A DNA stretch of 64,000 bases from Rhizobium rhododendri (GCF_007000325.2 NZ_CP117267.1:682001-746000); one strand, 5' to 3'. Positions 42,448 through 52,200 are shown, counted from the first letter of the stretch. Made by a program: numbers and translations. The notes: a model not told the origin generated them from the letters alone.

Positions 42448-45400
42448 TCATTCCGCCGCAATCGCGGTCGGAGGGTTCTCCTGCTGCGGCTGCTCTTTCC
42501 TGCGGCCGAGGCGCCTGACGAAATTGTCGAGCCGGTTCATCTCCAGGAAGATGACGGGCGTGATGAACAACGTCAGGATCTGCGACACGACGAGGCCGCC
42601 GACGACTGCGACGCCAAGCGGCTGGCGGAGTTCCGAACTCGCGCCGCCACCGATGGCAATCGGCAGGGCACCGAGCAGGGCGCAGAATGTCGTCATCATG
42701 ATCGGCCGGAAACGCCGGACGCACGCCTCATGAATAGCCTCGGCCGGCGACACCTTGTCCGACGATCGCAATGTCTCGAGCGCCACGTCGATCATCATGA
42801 TCGCGTTTTTCTTGACGATCCCGATCAGCATCAAGAGCCCGATCAGCGCAATGATCGACAGGTCGAAGCCAAACACTTTTAGCGCCAGCAAGGCTCCGAG
42901 CGCCGCTGCCGGCAGGCCGGAGAGAATGGTCAGGGGATGGATGAAGCTCTCGTAGAGCACGCCGAGGACGACATAGATCGTGAGCACGGCGGCCAGGATC
43001 AGGTAGGGCGTGCTGCCCTGCGATTGCTGGAAGATCTGGGCCGTACCGCCATAGGACGTGAAGACGTCAGCCGGCATGTTGATCTGCTTCTTGATCTGGT
43101 CGATAAACGCCGTCGCATCGCCCAGCGCCTCCCCGGCCGGCAGGTTGAACGACACCGTCGTCGAAACCAGCTGTCCCGTCTGGTTGATCGTCACAGGTCC
43201 GGTATTGCGCTCGATATGGGCGAAATTGGATAGCGGAACCTGCGCGCCGGAGGAGGACGAGACGCGGATGCGCGAAAGCTTCTGGTCGTCCCAGGGCTGG
43301 TTGGCATCGTATTCGATGATGACGTCGTAGCTATCGCCGGTAGACTGGATCTGCGCGGCGGCATAGTCGCTGAATGCCTCCTGCAGCGTCGTGCGCAACG
43401 AGGCATTGTTGATGCCGTAGGCAGCGGCCTTCTCCGTGTCGATGACGATATTGGCCTGCAGCGCATTGTTCTGGGCGTCGGTCGTCACGTCGGTGAAGCG
43501 CGGATCCTTCTTCATCTCCACGAGCAGCTTGTTGGCCCAGGTGTTGGTCAGGTCGGCGCTGAGGGCCTGGACTACCAGCTGATACTGGCTGGCCGTCTGT
43601 CGTCCGCCAAAACGCAGGCTCTGCTGCGGATTGATGAACACCTGGATGCCCGGGATGGTCGCCACGGCGGCCCGCATTTCCCGAAGTGTCTGGTCGAGCG
43701 GCGGACGATCCTTCTTGTCCTTAAGCTGGGCATACATCGTGCCGTTGTTCAGCGTCTGGCGGGCACTGGCACCGACGATCGACATGACATGTTCGACAGC
43801 TGGGTTCTTTTCGATCAGTGCCGCAGCCTGGCTCTGGAGATCGCGCATGGCATCATAGGAAATGTCCTGCCGGGTGCGAGTCGAAATCTGCAGGCGGCCA
43901 ATGTCTTCGGTCGGGAAGAAGCTCGCCGGCAGGGTCATGAACAGGTAGATCGACAGCCCCACGGAGGCAAGGAAGCTGCCGAGCACTATGGCGCGGTTGC
44001 GCAGGCACCAGGCAACGCCCTTGTCGTAGTTACGCTCAGTCCAGTTGAAACCCCGGTTGAAAAGTCGAACGGGATACGGCGGATGACTGTGGCCGCTCGA
44101 CAGGCGCGAGCCTAGCATGGGCGTCACGGTCAGCGAGACGATTGCCGACGAGACGATAGCGATTGCCACCACCATGCCGAATTCGTTGAAAATACGCCCG
44201 ACGACGCCGCCCATCAGCAGGATGGGTATGAACACCGCGATCAGCGAGATCGACATCGAGATGATGGTGTAGCTGACTTCCGCCGAGCCCTGGATGGCCG
44301 CTTGGCGCACCGGCATGCCGTTCTCGACATGCCTGAGGATATTTTCCAGCATGACGATGGCGTCGTCGACCACAAGCCCGACCGCTATCGTCAACCCGAG
44401 CAGTGAGATGTTGTCGACGCTGTAGCCGAGCACATACATCATGCCGAATGTTGCAACCAGCGACAGCGGAACTGCCAGCCCGGGGATGATCGTTGCCATC
44501 ACGTGGCCGGTGAAAAGGTAGATGACGAGGACCACGAGCCCGATTGTCAGTGCCAGCGTAAACTTGACGTCGCCGATCGCTTCCCGGATCGGTGCGGCCG
44601 AATCGTTCATGACAACCGTCTTCACCGATGCCGGCATCTCGGCATGCAGCTTCGGCAGCGTCTTGTTGATCTCGTCGACGACATCGACGGTATTGGCGTC
44701 GGGTTGGCGCTGGATCGACAGGATAATGGCCCGGCTGCCGTCATACCAGCTACCGACATTCTGGTTTTCGACGCTGTCCTGAACGTTGGCAACATCGCTC
44801 AAATGAATAGGCGCACCGTTGGGATTGGCGATGACCAGAGTGCGGAATTGCGCGGCGTTGGTGCGCTGCGTATCCGCATTGATGGTCATGCTCTGGGCGG
44901 AGTTCTGCAATGTGCCGACGGGCACCTGGCTGTTGGCGTTCACGACCGCAGAGTTGACGGTGTCGATGCCGATGCCCCGGGCAAGCAGTTTGTCTGGGTC
45001 GACGCCGATCCGCACGGCATAGGTCTGAGCACCGTTGACCGTCACTTCAGCGACGCCCGGCAATGTCGACAGCGATGGGGAAATGATGTTCTCGGCGATA
45101 TCGTCGAGCTTGCTGCGCGGCAGGGTGTCGCTCTGCACGGCGATCAGCATGACGGGTGCGTCTGCAGGGTTGGTCTTGCGATAGCTCGGAGGCGTCGTCA
45201 AATTGTTCGGCAACTGCCGCGTTGCTGTGGAAATCGCCGCCTGGACGTCTGCGGCCGCAGCGTCGATGCTGCGGTTGAGATCGAACTGCAGGACGATGCT
45301 GGTGTTGCCGAGCGAATTGGTCGAGCTGATTTCGCTGATCCCCGGAATTGTCTCGAACTGCTTGATCAGCGGCGTCGCCACCGATGTCGCCATGGTCTGC

Positions 45401-45564
45401 GGCGAGGCGCCGGTCAGCTGGGCGGAAACGTTGATAGTCGGGAAATCGACCTGCGGCAGGGCTGCGACCGGGATCAGCTGGTAGCCGGCAAGGCCGGCCA
45501 GAACCACGCCGATCGCGATAAGGGTAGTTGCGACCGGACGCTGGATACAAAAAAGCGGGATCAT
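42448..45564 (-). CDS. RND multidrug efflux permease (MdtB/MdtC/AcrB type)
   Basis: This is a 1038-aa inner-membrane drug/proton antiporter of the HAE1 family. It starts IPLFCIQRPVATTLIAIGVV and has two repeats of one plus five membrane helices with large periplasmic loops. The proton-relay aspartates appear in GLTIAVGLVVDDAIVMLEN (helix 4), and the second half contains LIGLLMLIGIVKKNAIMMID. It works with the adaptor encoded immediately upstream, with which it overlaps by ATGA; an outer-membrane factor is not encoded nearby. Substrates are unknown. Confidence 0.95.
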   Translation of the reverse strand: MIPLFCIQRPVATTLIAIGVVLAGLAGYQLIPVAALPQVDFPTINVSAQLTGASPQTMATSVATPLIKQFETIPGISEISSTNSLGNTSIVLQFDLNRSIDAAAADVQAAISTATRQLPNNLTTPPSYRKTNPADAPVMLIAVQSDTLPRSKLDDIAENIISPSLSTLPGVAEVTVNGAQTYAVRIGVDPDKLLARGIGIDTVNSAVVNANSQVPVGTLQNSAQSMTINADTQRTNAAQFRTLVIANPNGAPIHLSDVANVQDSVENQNVGSWYDGSRAIILSIQRQPDANTVDVVDEINKTLPKLHAEMPASVKTVVMNDSAAPIREAIGDVKFTLALTIGLVVLVIYLFTGHVMATIIPGLAVPLSLVATFGMMYVLGYSVDNISLLGLTIAVGLVVDDAIVMLENILRHVENGMPVRQAAIQGSAEVSYTIISMSISLIAVFIPILLMGGVVGRIFNEFGMVVAIAIVSSAIVSLTVTPMLGSRLSSGHSHPPYPVRLFNRGFNWTERNYDKGVAWCLRNRAIVLGSFLASVGLSIYLFMTLPASFFPTEDIGRLQISTRTRQDISYDAMRDLQSQAAALIEKNPAVEHVMSIVGASARQTLNNGTMYAQLKDKKDRPPLDQTLREMRAAVATIPGIQVFINPQQSLRFGGRQTASQYQLVVQALSADLTNTWANKLLVEMKKDPRFTDVTTDAQNNALQANIVIDTEKAAAYGINNASLRTTLQEAFSDYAAAQIQSTGDSYDVIIEYDANQPWDDQKLSRIRVSSSSGAQVPLSNFAHIERNTGPVTINQTGQLVSTTVSFNLPAGEALGDATAFIDQIKKQINMPADVFTSYGGTAQIFQQSQGSTPYLILAAVLTIYVVLGVLYESFIHPLTILSGLPAAALGALLALKVFGFDLSIIALIGLLMLIGIVKKNAIMMIDVALETLRSSDKVSPAEAIHEACVRRFRPIMMTTFCALLGALPIAIGGGASSELRQPLGVAVVGGLVVSQILTLFITPVIFLEMNRLDNFVRRLGRRKEQPQQENPPTAIAAE

Positions 45565-46796
45565 GGCTGGGCTCCGACCGTAAAGTTTTCGGTCTTGCCG
45601 TCAGCGGCAGATGCTACCTTCTGTGCCGCACCGTCGCTGAACTCTTCCTTGATCGTCTGGCCGTCCGTCACCTGCGACTGGCCCTCGATGATGACGTGAT
45701 CGCCGACGGCGAGACCCTTGGCGACGGCTGTGCGGTCGCCGTTGGCGCGCGCGACAGTTACCGGCGTGACGTGAACCTTGCTGTCCTTGCCGACCACGAA
45801 GGCAATAAAGCCGTCCGGGCCTGGTGCCACGGCGACCGTCGGCACCACGATCAGCGGCTCCTTGTCCGAGAAGTGCACGGAGACGTTTTCCGATCTTCCG
45901 GGCCACAGCGCCCCATTGGCATTGTCGAATTTCGCCTTGACGATGATTGTGCCCGAGGCGGAATCAACCGTGTTATCGAAGAAGCTGACTTCTCCCTGGC
46001 GAGGCTTGCCCTTGGCGGAGCGCGGAACGGTGCTGACGGGAACCGGACCAGCAGCGAGCGCCTCCTGCAACTGGCGCAGACTGGTTTCCTGCAGGTTGAA
46101 TTTGACAAAAGCAGGATCGTACTTGGTGATCGTGACGATGGCGGTGCCGGGGCTCACATAGGCGCCGAGGCTGAGGGAGATGTCGCCGAGACGTCCGTCA
46201 TAAGGCGCACGGATATCAGTGTGCTCCAGCAGCACCTCATCCGACGCAAGCTGCGCCTTGTCGGCCGCAGCAGTCGCCACAGCTGCGTCGCGCGCCTCCT
46301 GCGCCTCGTCCGCCGTTGCCTGGGTGCCCGCCTTGCTGCTCAAAAGGTTCAGCGCGCGGGTCAGCGCTGATTCTGTCTGGGCCAGCGTTGCCTGGTCCTT
46401 CGCATACACCGCCTTGTCCTTGTCGACGGTGGCCTGCGCAGTGCGCGGATCGAGTTTGGCGATCAGGTCACCGGCCTTAACCGTTGCCCCATCCTGCGCA
46501 ATGATCTGCGTGATCACACCACTTTCTTGCGCGGCTATGGTCGTCGAATCGACCGGCACCACCCATCCCGTGGCCGTCACATCCATCGGCAGTGTCGTCT
46601 CGACCGCAGCAACGGTTTTGACGACGACCGGCGCGCCTGACTTCTTACGATTGCCATTCTCGGCCGTGCTGGTGCTTGCGGGCGACGTGGAGCCCTTTCC
46701 AAGCAGGGCAGAAACATAAGGAAGACGTTCCCGGTAAGTCCAAAGCGCCGCACCTGCGACAATGACGAGACACAGCGTGATCCAGAATTTCTTCAT
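45561..46796 (-). CDS. RND efflux periplasmic adaptor (membrane fusion protein)
   Basis: This is a 411-aa adaptor: N-terminal anchor (FWITLCLVIVAGAALWTY), a Ser/Thr-rich linker, barrel-sandwich/lipoyl halves (VTATGWVVPVDSTTIAAQES, GVITQIIAQDGATVKAGDLI, DIRAPYDGRLGDISLSLGAY) around a coiled coil of about 80 residues, then beta-barrel and membrane-proximal domains. It bridges the permease to an outer-membrane channel. It is first in a two-gene operon, coupled by ATGA to the permease gene. Confidence 0.95.
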   Translation of the reverse strand: MKKFWITLCLVIVAGAALWTYRERLPYVSALLGKGSTSPASTSTAENGNRKKSGAPVVVKTVAAVETTLPMDVTATGWVVPVDSTTIAAQESGVITQIIAQDGATVKAGDLIAKLDPRTAQATVDKDKAVYAKDQATLAQTESALTRALNLLSSKAGTQATADEAQEARDAAVATAAADKAQLASDEVLLEHTDIRAPYDGRLGDISLSLGAYVSPGTAIVTITKYDPAFVKFNLQETSLRQLQEALAAGPVPVSTVPRSAKGKPRQGEVSFFDNTVDSASGTIIVKAKFDNANGALWPGRSENVSVHFSDKEPLIVVPTVAVAPGPDGFIAFVVGKDSKVHVTPVTVARANGDRTAVAKGLAVGDHVIIEGQSQVTDGQTIKEEFSDGAAQKVASAADGKTENFTVGAQP

Positions 46797-47192
46797 ATGT
46801 GCTACCGATAAGGAACGACTTCGTAAGTAAGCGGCCTACAGATGTGCAATGAAACCAACGCAGAGATGACAGCGCCGGAGTAACACTTCACATTTCCGTT
46901 ACCGCGCCATTAGAATACGTTCAGTTTATCTTGGCTGGCGAACCATTAGCGGGCAATCTATCACAGTTATTTCCGTGGAAAAATTAACACTTGGAAAGCT
47001 TCGGGCCGCCCGGCATGCCAAAAGGCGTTGAATCGCTCCGGAATTACATCCCAAGATTTCTCATTGCTTTCACATGCCTCCGCTGATTGCAGTAGGCGCG
47101 TTGTCGCCTCAACAGTCCTAACTTACCGCACTCGTGGCCAAGACTGAGAGCAGCCCGAACCAGGCGATCAATGTCGGGTTCGGCATCCGCAA
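46797..47192. other. Gene-free stretch upstream of the efflux operon
   Basis: These 396 bp hold the promoter region of the efflux operon (minus strand) and the 3' flank of the SDR gene. The part at 46900-47000 is AT-richer than its surroundings. I see no regulator gene, clear operator palindrome, RNA gene or open frame with family character. Confidence 0.5.
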
Positions 47193-47981
47193 TCAGAGGG
47201 AGCGCGCGGCGCCGCCGTCGCAACGGATCATCGAGCCCGTGATATAGCTTGCCGGTTCGCTGCAGAGAAACGCCGCCGTCGCCGCGAATTCGTCGACCCG
47301 CCCGTAGCGCCCGACCGGGATGCGTGCCTGCTTCTCGGCACGGATATCTTCCATCGGACGGCCCGTACGCTTTGCCGCTGCGCCGTCGAGGTCGTCGAGA
47401 CGGTCGGTTGCGATGCTGCCCGGCAGCAGCATGTTCGAGGTCACTCCATAGCTCGCAACTTCGCTTGCCAGCGTCTTGCTCCAGCCGGCAAGCGCCGGAC
47501 GCATCGTGTTGGAAAGAGCCAGATTAGCCAGCGGCTCGATGACCCCGGAGGACGCAACGGTCAGGATGCGGCCCCAGCCCTGCGCCTTCATGGCTGGCAG
47601 CAGCGCGTTGGTGAGGGTGATGACGCGCGCCACCATGGTGATAAAGTAGCTCTCGAGATTTTCAGCGGTCATCTCTTCGGTGGTGCCGGGAGTAGGGCCG
47701 CCGCTGTTGTTGACGAGGATGTCGAGGCCGCCGAGCTTTGACGCAACTCCCTCGGTGAGTGTTTTGACGAAGTCGGGATCGGCGAGATCGGCTTGCAGCC
47801 AGAAGGCCTTGCCGTTTCCCTCGGCATTGATGGCTGCGCAGTTCGCTGCCAGCCTTTCGCCGCTGCGACCGCAGAGGAGCACGTCAGCGCCTTCGCGCGC
47901 CAGCGCCACGGCGATACCGTGTCCAAGTCCCTTCGAGGACGCCAGGATGAGTGCGCGTTTTCCCTTGATGCCGAGATCCAT
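47193..47981 (-). CDS. SDR-family oxidoreductase-like protein with degenerate active site
   Basis: This is a 262-aa Rossmann-fold protein. The cofactor motif reads LILASSKGLGHGIAVALARE and the second conserved segment LGGLDILVNNSGGPTPGTTE, both SDR-like, and the C-terminus GRVDEFAATAAFLCSEPASY then ITGSMIRCDGG is typical. The catalytic YxxxK is absent: after the active-site Ser (VASSGVIEPLANLAL) the sequence continues SNTMRPALAGWSK, with no Tyr at the expected place. It may bind NAD(P)H without standard chemistry, or use other residues. The ATG at 47981 begins a canonical SDR N-terminus (MDLGIKGKRALI). Confidence 0.9.
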   Translation of the reverse strand: MDLGIKGKRALILASSKGLGHGIAVALAREGADVLLCGRSGERLAANCAAINAEGNGKAFWLQADLADPDFVKTLTEGVASKLGGLDILVNNSGGPTPGTTEEMTAENLESYFITMVARVITLTNALLPAMKAQGWGRILTVASSGVIEPLANLALSNTMRPALAGWSKTLASEVASYGVTSNMLLPGSIATDRLDDLDGAAAKRTGRPMEDIRAEKQARIPVGRYGRVDEFAATAAFLCSEPASYITGSMIRCDGGAARSL

Positions 47982-48233
47982 TTTGGTCGTCCTTCATTTT
48001 CGATGGCCTGTGCCGATCCGCTTCATATAGAGCGGCGGCCGGCGGCGCATAAGAAAAATGCGCTGTCTTTTCCATCTGTCCCTTGGCCACGGCATGAAAA
48101 CTCGGCTCACGGTCGATTGTGCGAATTGGGGGAGCCAGCGTCGCATCCCGGCTCGACAATCCCATTCCGTTTTGACAAGAGATAAGGCAAAACGGGGACA
48201 GGGCCGCGCGCAGGGCCAAGTGGAGACGACGCA

Positions 48234-49898
48234 ATGACCGATGCAATGGAACTGCCGGAACGCGAAAGCATGGAATTCGACGTCGTCATCGTCGGCGCCG
48301 GTCCGGCCGGCCTGTCGGCTGCCATCCGTCTGAAGCAGGTCAATCCGGACCTCACCGTCGTCGTGCTGGAAAAAGGCGCCGAGGTCGGCGCGCACATCCT
48401 GTCCGGAGCGGTTGTCGATCCTGTCGGCATCGACCGCTTGCTGCCGGGCTGGCGTGAAGAGGAGGGGCACCCCTTCAAGACGGAAGTCAAGGCCGACCAT
48501 TTCATGCTGCTTGGCCCTGCCGGCTCCATCCGCCTGCCGAATTTCCTGATGCCGCCGCTGATGAGCAATCACGGCAATTACATCGTCTCGCTCGGCCTCG
48601 TCTGTCGATGGCTGGCCGAGAAGGCAGAGGGGCTTGGGGTCGAGATCTACCCCGGCTTTGCCGCGACGGAGGTGCTCTATAATAGCGCCGGCGCCGTTAT
48701 CGGCGTTGCCACCGGCGACATGGGCGTCGAGAAGAATGGCGAGCCCGGCCCGAATTTCACCCGCGGCATGGAGTTGCTCGGCAAATACGTGCTGATCGGC
48801 GAGGGCGTCCGCGGTTCGCTGGCGAAGCAACTGATCGCCAAGTTCGACCTGTCCAAGGATCGCCAGCCGCAGAAGTTCGGCATTGGCATCAAGGAACTGT
48901 GGCAGGTGAAACCCGAGAACCATAAGCAGGGGCTGGTCCAGCATTCCTTCGGCTGGCCGCTCGACATGAAGACTGGCGGCGGCTCTTTCCTCTATCATCT
49001 CGAGGACAATACGGTGGCGGTCGGTTTCGTAGTCCACCTCAACTACAAGAACCCCTATCTCTATCCCTTCGAAGAGTTCCAGCGTTTCAAGACCCATCCC
49101 GCGATCCGCAGCACGTTCGAAGGCGGCAAGCGTCTTTCCTACGGCGCCCGCGCCATCACAGAAGGCGGCTGGCAGTCGGTGCCGAAGCTCACCTTTCCGG
49201 GCGGTGCGCTGCTCGGCTGCTCGGCCGGTTTTGTCAACGTTCCGCGCATCAAGGGCAGCCACAATGCGGTGCTGTCCGGCATGATGGCGGCCGACAATAT
49301 TGCCGCTGCTATTGCCGCCGGTCGCGCCAACGACGAAGTTGTCGAGATCGAAAACGAATGGCGCAGCAGCGACATCGGCAAGGATCTGAAGCGGGTGCGC
49401 AACGTCAAGCCGCTATGGTCGAAGTTCGGCACGGTGCTCGGCGTCGCACTCGGTGGCCTCGACATGTGGACCAACTCGCTGTTCGGCTTCTCATTTTTCG
49501 GAACAGTCAGCCACGGCAAGACCGATGCCGCCTCGCTGGAACCTGCGGCAAAGCATAAGAAGATCGACTATCCGCGTCCGGATGGCGTACTGACCTTCGA
49601 CCGCCTGTCGTCCGTTTTCCTGTCCAACACCAATCACGAGGAAAACGAACCGGTCCACCTGCAGGTCAAAGACATGGCGCTGCAGAAATCCTCCGAACAC
49701 GACATCTACGCCGGCCCCTCGACGCGCTACTGTCCCGCCGGTGTCTATGAATGGGTGGAGAAGGACGGAGCTGAAACCTACGTCATCAACGCCCAGAACT
49801 GCGTCCACTGCAAGACTTGCGATATCAAGGACCCAAACCAGAACATCAACTGGGTGCCGCCGCAGGGTGGTGAGGGGCCGGTCTACCCGAACATGTGA
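48234..49898 (+). CDS. Electron transfer flavoprotein-ubiquinone oxidoreductase
   Basis: This is a 554-aa membrane-associated flavo-iron-sulfur enzyme that passes electrons from ETF (fatty acid and amino acid oxidation) to ubiquinone. It shows the FAD motif DVVIVGAGPAGLSAAIRLKQ, the ubiquinone-binding segment GWPLDMKTGGGSFLYHLEDN, and a C-terminal 4Fe-4S site with Cys500 (YCPAGVYEW) and Cys523, Cys526, Cys529 (NCVHCKTC). Length matches the family. It is transcribed divergently from the SDR gene and is followed at 11 bp by the GNAT gene. Confidence 0.97.
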   Translation: MTDAMELPERESMEFDVVIVGAGPAGLSAAIRLKQVNPDLTVVVLEKGAEVGAHILSGAVVDPVGIDRLLPGWREEEGHPFKTEVKADHFMLLGPAGSIRLPNFLMPPLMSNHGNYIVSLGLVCRWLAEKAEGLGVEIYPGFAATEVLYNSAGAVIGVATGDMGVEKNGEPGPNFTRGMELLGKYVLIGEGVRGSLAKQLIAKFDLSKDRQPQKFGIGIKELWQVKPENHKQGLVQHSFGWPLDMKTGGGSFLYHLEDNTVAVGFVVHLNYKNPYLYPFEEFQRFKTHPAIRSTFEGGKRLSYGARAITEGGWQSVPKLTFPGGALLGCSAGFVNVPRIKGSHNAVLSGMMAADNIAAAIAAGRANDEVVEIENEWRSSDIGKDLKRVRNVKPLWSKFGTVLGVALGGLDMWTNSLFGFSFFGTVSHGKTDAASLEPAAKHKKIDYPRPDGVLTFDRLSSVFLSNTNHEENEPVHLQVKDMALQKSSEHDIYAGPSTRYCPAGVYEWVEKDGAETYVINAQNCVHCKTCDIKDPNQNINWVPPQGGEGPVYPNM

Positions 49899-49909
49899 GG
49901 AGCGCCGGG

Positions 49910-50440
49910 ATGACGGGAGATCCAGCCGACAGCTTCATCATCCGGCTGGCCCGGCTTGAGGAGTTGCCACGGCTGACGGAGATCGAACTCGATGCCTTCG
50001 CGACGCTCGCCGATGCGCGCGGTGGAAGCCGCGAGGCCCATGCCTTGCCGGAAAGCCTGCTGCGGCAATCGCTGGATGACGATCTGCTGTTCGTTGCCGC
50101 AGACAAAGAGAACCAGCCGATAGCCTTCCTCGCCGGCACGCAAAGCGACGAAATGCTTTATATCCGGGAGGTAGACGTTGCACGTGCCTGGCAACGCAAG
50201 GGCGTCGGCCGGCGCCTGATGGCAACTGCCATCGAAACCGCCCGCGCCAGTCGCCTGCGCGGCGTGACGCTGACCACAGATCGCTTCGTGCCCTTCAACG
50301 CGCCGTTTTATGCCCGGCTGGGATTTTCAGAAATCGTCGACAGCGACCTTGTCCCTGAACTGCGCAAGGCGCTGGAAAAAGAAGTCTCCGTCGGCATGGG
50401 TGCAGACCGGCGTGTGGCCATGATCCTGCGTTTTGCCTGA
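49910..50440 (+). CDS. GNAT-family N-acetyltransferase
   Basis: This is a 176-aa acetyl-CoA-dependent acyltransferase. It begins with FIIRLARLEELPRLTEIELD and has the pyrophosphate-binding loop in VARAWQRKGVGRRLMATAIE (Q/RxxGxG/A-like QRKGVGRR), then PFNAPFYARLGFSEI, the usual C-terminal signature. ATG 49910 has GAGGAG at 49897-49902; GTG 49895 is the alternative. It probably shares the transcript of the ETF-QO gene. The substrate is unknown. Confidence 0.9.
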   Translation: MTGDPADSFIIRLARLEELPRLTEIELDAFATLADARGGSREAHALPESLLRQSLDDDLLFVAADKENQPIAFLAGTQSDEMLYIREVDVARAWQRKGVGRRLMATAIETARASRLRGVTLTTDRFVPFNAPFYARLGFSEIVDSDLVPELRKALEKEVSVGMGADRRVAMILRFA

Positions 50441-50474
50441 TGGTTTGCACGTCGAGCGCAATCCGCCGATGATT

Positions 50475-50495
50475 GGCGGGCGGCAGCCGCCCGCC
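50475..50495. terminator. Hairpin between convergent genes
   Basis: Perfect 10-bp arms GGCGGGCGGC and GCCGCCCGCC flank a single A. The hairpin lies between the stop of the GNAT gene and the stop of mgtE and could serve both strands. There is no T tract, so it may act by stabilising ends or with Rho. Confidence 0.5.
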
Positions 50496-50504
50496 TGAGA
50501 GGCC

Positions 50505-51878
50505 TCAGAGCAAGGTGCCGCTGAGGATCGCCAGGGCAACAGTGAAATAGATCACCAGGCCGGTGACATCGACCAGCGTCGCCACGAACGGCGCCGAGGC
50601 GCTGGCGGGATCGAGCCGCATCTTCTGCAGGATGAACGGCAGCATCGAGCCGCAAATCGAGCCAAAGGTGACGATGCCGATCAGCGCTCCGAACACCGTC
50701 AGCCCCACCAGCTGCCAGTGCGGTCCGTAGTCGAACAACCCCAGTTGCTGCCAGGCAACGATACGGATGAAGCCGACAAGCCCGAGGATTGTGCCAAGCG
50801 TCACGCCGGTCGGCAATTCGCGCACAAGCACTCTCCACCAGTCCGAAAGCTTCAGTTCACCGAGCGCCAGCGCCCGGATGATCAGCGACGTCGCCTGCGA
50901 CCCGGAATTGCCGCCGGAGCTCATGATCAGCGGTATGAACAGCGTCAGCACGACCGCCTTTTCCAGTTCGCCCTCGAAATGCTGCATGGCGCTTGCCGTC
51001 AGCATTTCGCCGAGGAACAGCGCCGCCAGCCAGCCGGCGCGCTTGCGGATCATGCCGGTGAAGCTGATCTGCATGTAAGGCTTTCCGAGCGCTTCCATGC
51101 CGCCGAATTTCTGGGCGTCCTCCGTGGTGTCGGCAATCATCGTGTCGATGACGTCGTCGACGGTGACGATCCCCAGCATCTTCTGTTCGTCGTTGACGAT
51201 CGGCAGCGCCAGCAGGTTGTGCTTGCGGATCAGACGCGCGACATCCTCCTGTCTCATCAAAGGATATGCCGTCACCGGTTCGCCCATCTGCGCGACCGTG
51301 AGGATCGACGCATCGTTCTCGCCGTTGATCAGCCGCCGCAGCGTGACAACATGGGTCAACGCATGCGTCAGGCTGTCGAGCACGTAGATGGCGTAGACGG
51401 TCTCGCGCGAGCGCTCCACCTGGCGGACGTGTTGCAGCGCCTGGCCGACTGTCCAGTCGTCCGGCACGCTCACATACTCCGTCGTCATGATGGCACCCGC
51501 CGTGCGTGGCGGATAGCCCATCAGGGCCTTGATCGCTTGTTGCGTGGCAAGGTCCAGCCGCGCGACGAGGGCATCCCGGACATCCTCGTCCATTTCGAGG
51601 ATAATATCGGCAACGCGGTCGTTGGCGGTGGCGTTGAGCAACTTTGCCGCATGCTCCGGCGGCATCGCGGTCACGATGTCGACCGCGTTGTGCAGCTCCG
51701 GCTGGTTGAGGACGTGCACCGCCTTCTGCAGCGATAAGGTCGCCAGTGTCGCGGCTGCTTCCTTCACGTCGAGGGCATTCAGCCGCTCGACGCGTTCTGC
51801 GGTCGTGATGCCGCGCGTTTCGTGAAGGAGATTGAGGGCGGCGTGGCCGGCCCGAACGGGTAAGCTGTTGAGGTTCAT
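50505..51878 (-). CDS. mgtE: Magnesium transporter MgtE
   Basis: This is a 457-aa Mg2+ channel. The N domain (about 20-130) contains MPPEHAAKLLNATANDRVAD. Two CBS domains follow (AGAIMTTEYVSVPDDWTVGQ; YPLMRQEDVARLIRKHNLLA) that sense Mg2+, then a plug helix, then five membrane helices with the pore region FIPLIMSSGGNSGSQATSLI and FVATLVDVTGLVIYF. ATG 51878 has AAAGG upstream, which lies next to a strong leader hairpin (51881-51925), so translation may be regulated. Confidence 0.95.
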   Translation of the reverse strand: MNLNSLPVRAGHAALNLLHETRGITTAERVERLNALDVKEAAATLATLSLQKAVHVLNQPELHNAVDIVTAMPPEHAAKLLNATANDRVADIILEMDEDVRDALVARLDLATQQAIKALMGYPPRTAGAIMTTEYVSVPDDWTVGQALQHVRQVERSRETVYAIYVLDSLTHALTHVVTLRRLINGENDASILTVAQMGEPVTAYPLMRQEDVARLIRKHNLLALPIVNDEQKMLGIVTVDDVIDTMIADTTEDAQKFGGMEALGKPYMQISFTGMIRKRAGWLAALFLGEMLTASAMQHFEGELEKAVVLTLFIPLIMSSGGNSGSQATSLIIRALALGELKLSDWWRVLVRELPTGVTLGTILGLVGFIRIVAWQQLGLFDYGPHWQLVGLTVFGALIGIVTFGSICGSMLPFILQKMRLDPASASAPFVATLVDVTGLVIYFTVALAILSGTLL

Positions 51879-51880
51879 GA

Positions 51881-51925
51881 GCTCGCCTTTCTGTCGATCC
51901 GCCGCAGCGGCGGATCGTGGCGAGC
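51881..51925 (-). promoter_or_regulatory. Structured mgtE leader that can mask its ribosome binding site
   Basis: On the minus strand a perfect 10-bp hairpin (GATCCGCCGC/GCGGCGGATC, 51896-51916) lies just before the AAAGG site. The bases GCTCGCC (51919-51925) are complementary to GGCGAGC (51881-51887), which covers part of that site and the spacer. Together they form a two-part stem that would close over the ribosome site. The sequence does not resemble the known M-box. Regulation is inferred. Confidence 0.5.
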
Positions 51926-52180
51926 CGACAGGAGTCGGTTAGTGCACGAAGGCCGCTGACGGCATAGGCAATCGACTGCTACTGTCGCTAGGCATCGTAA
52001 GATGACTCCGGTTGATCGGCATGGATGTCGTTGACGTCCACGCCGCGAGAGATCGCGCCAAATGCCCGAAAAGTCAAGCGCGATAGGGGCTTGCAGCCGT
52101 TGCCGCATCGCTTTTTTCACGACCGTCAAAAGCTGCATCGGCGGGTTGAGGAGGGGCAGTTTAGCAATTTGAGGCAGTAA

Positions 52181-52200
52181 AGCCGGGTGGTGACCCGGCT
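52181..52200 (-). terminator. Hairpin terminator after the reductase gene
   Basis: A perfect 8-bp stem AGCCGGGT/ACCCGGCT with a 4-nt loop lies about 48 bp after the stop of the minus-strand reductase gene and is followed on that strand by TTTAC. The U tract is short. Confidence 0.6.

Noticed and set aside
51879..52010. Known M-box (ykoK) Mg2+ riboswitch upstream of mgtE
   Set aside because: The minus-strand leader lacks the conserved M-box core that I know; only the hairpin and SD-masking pairing are supported.
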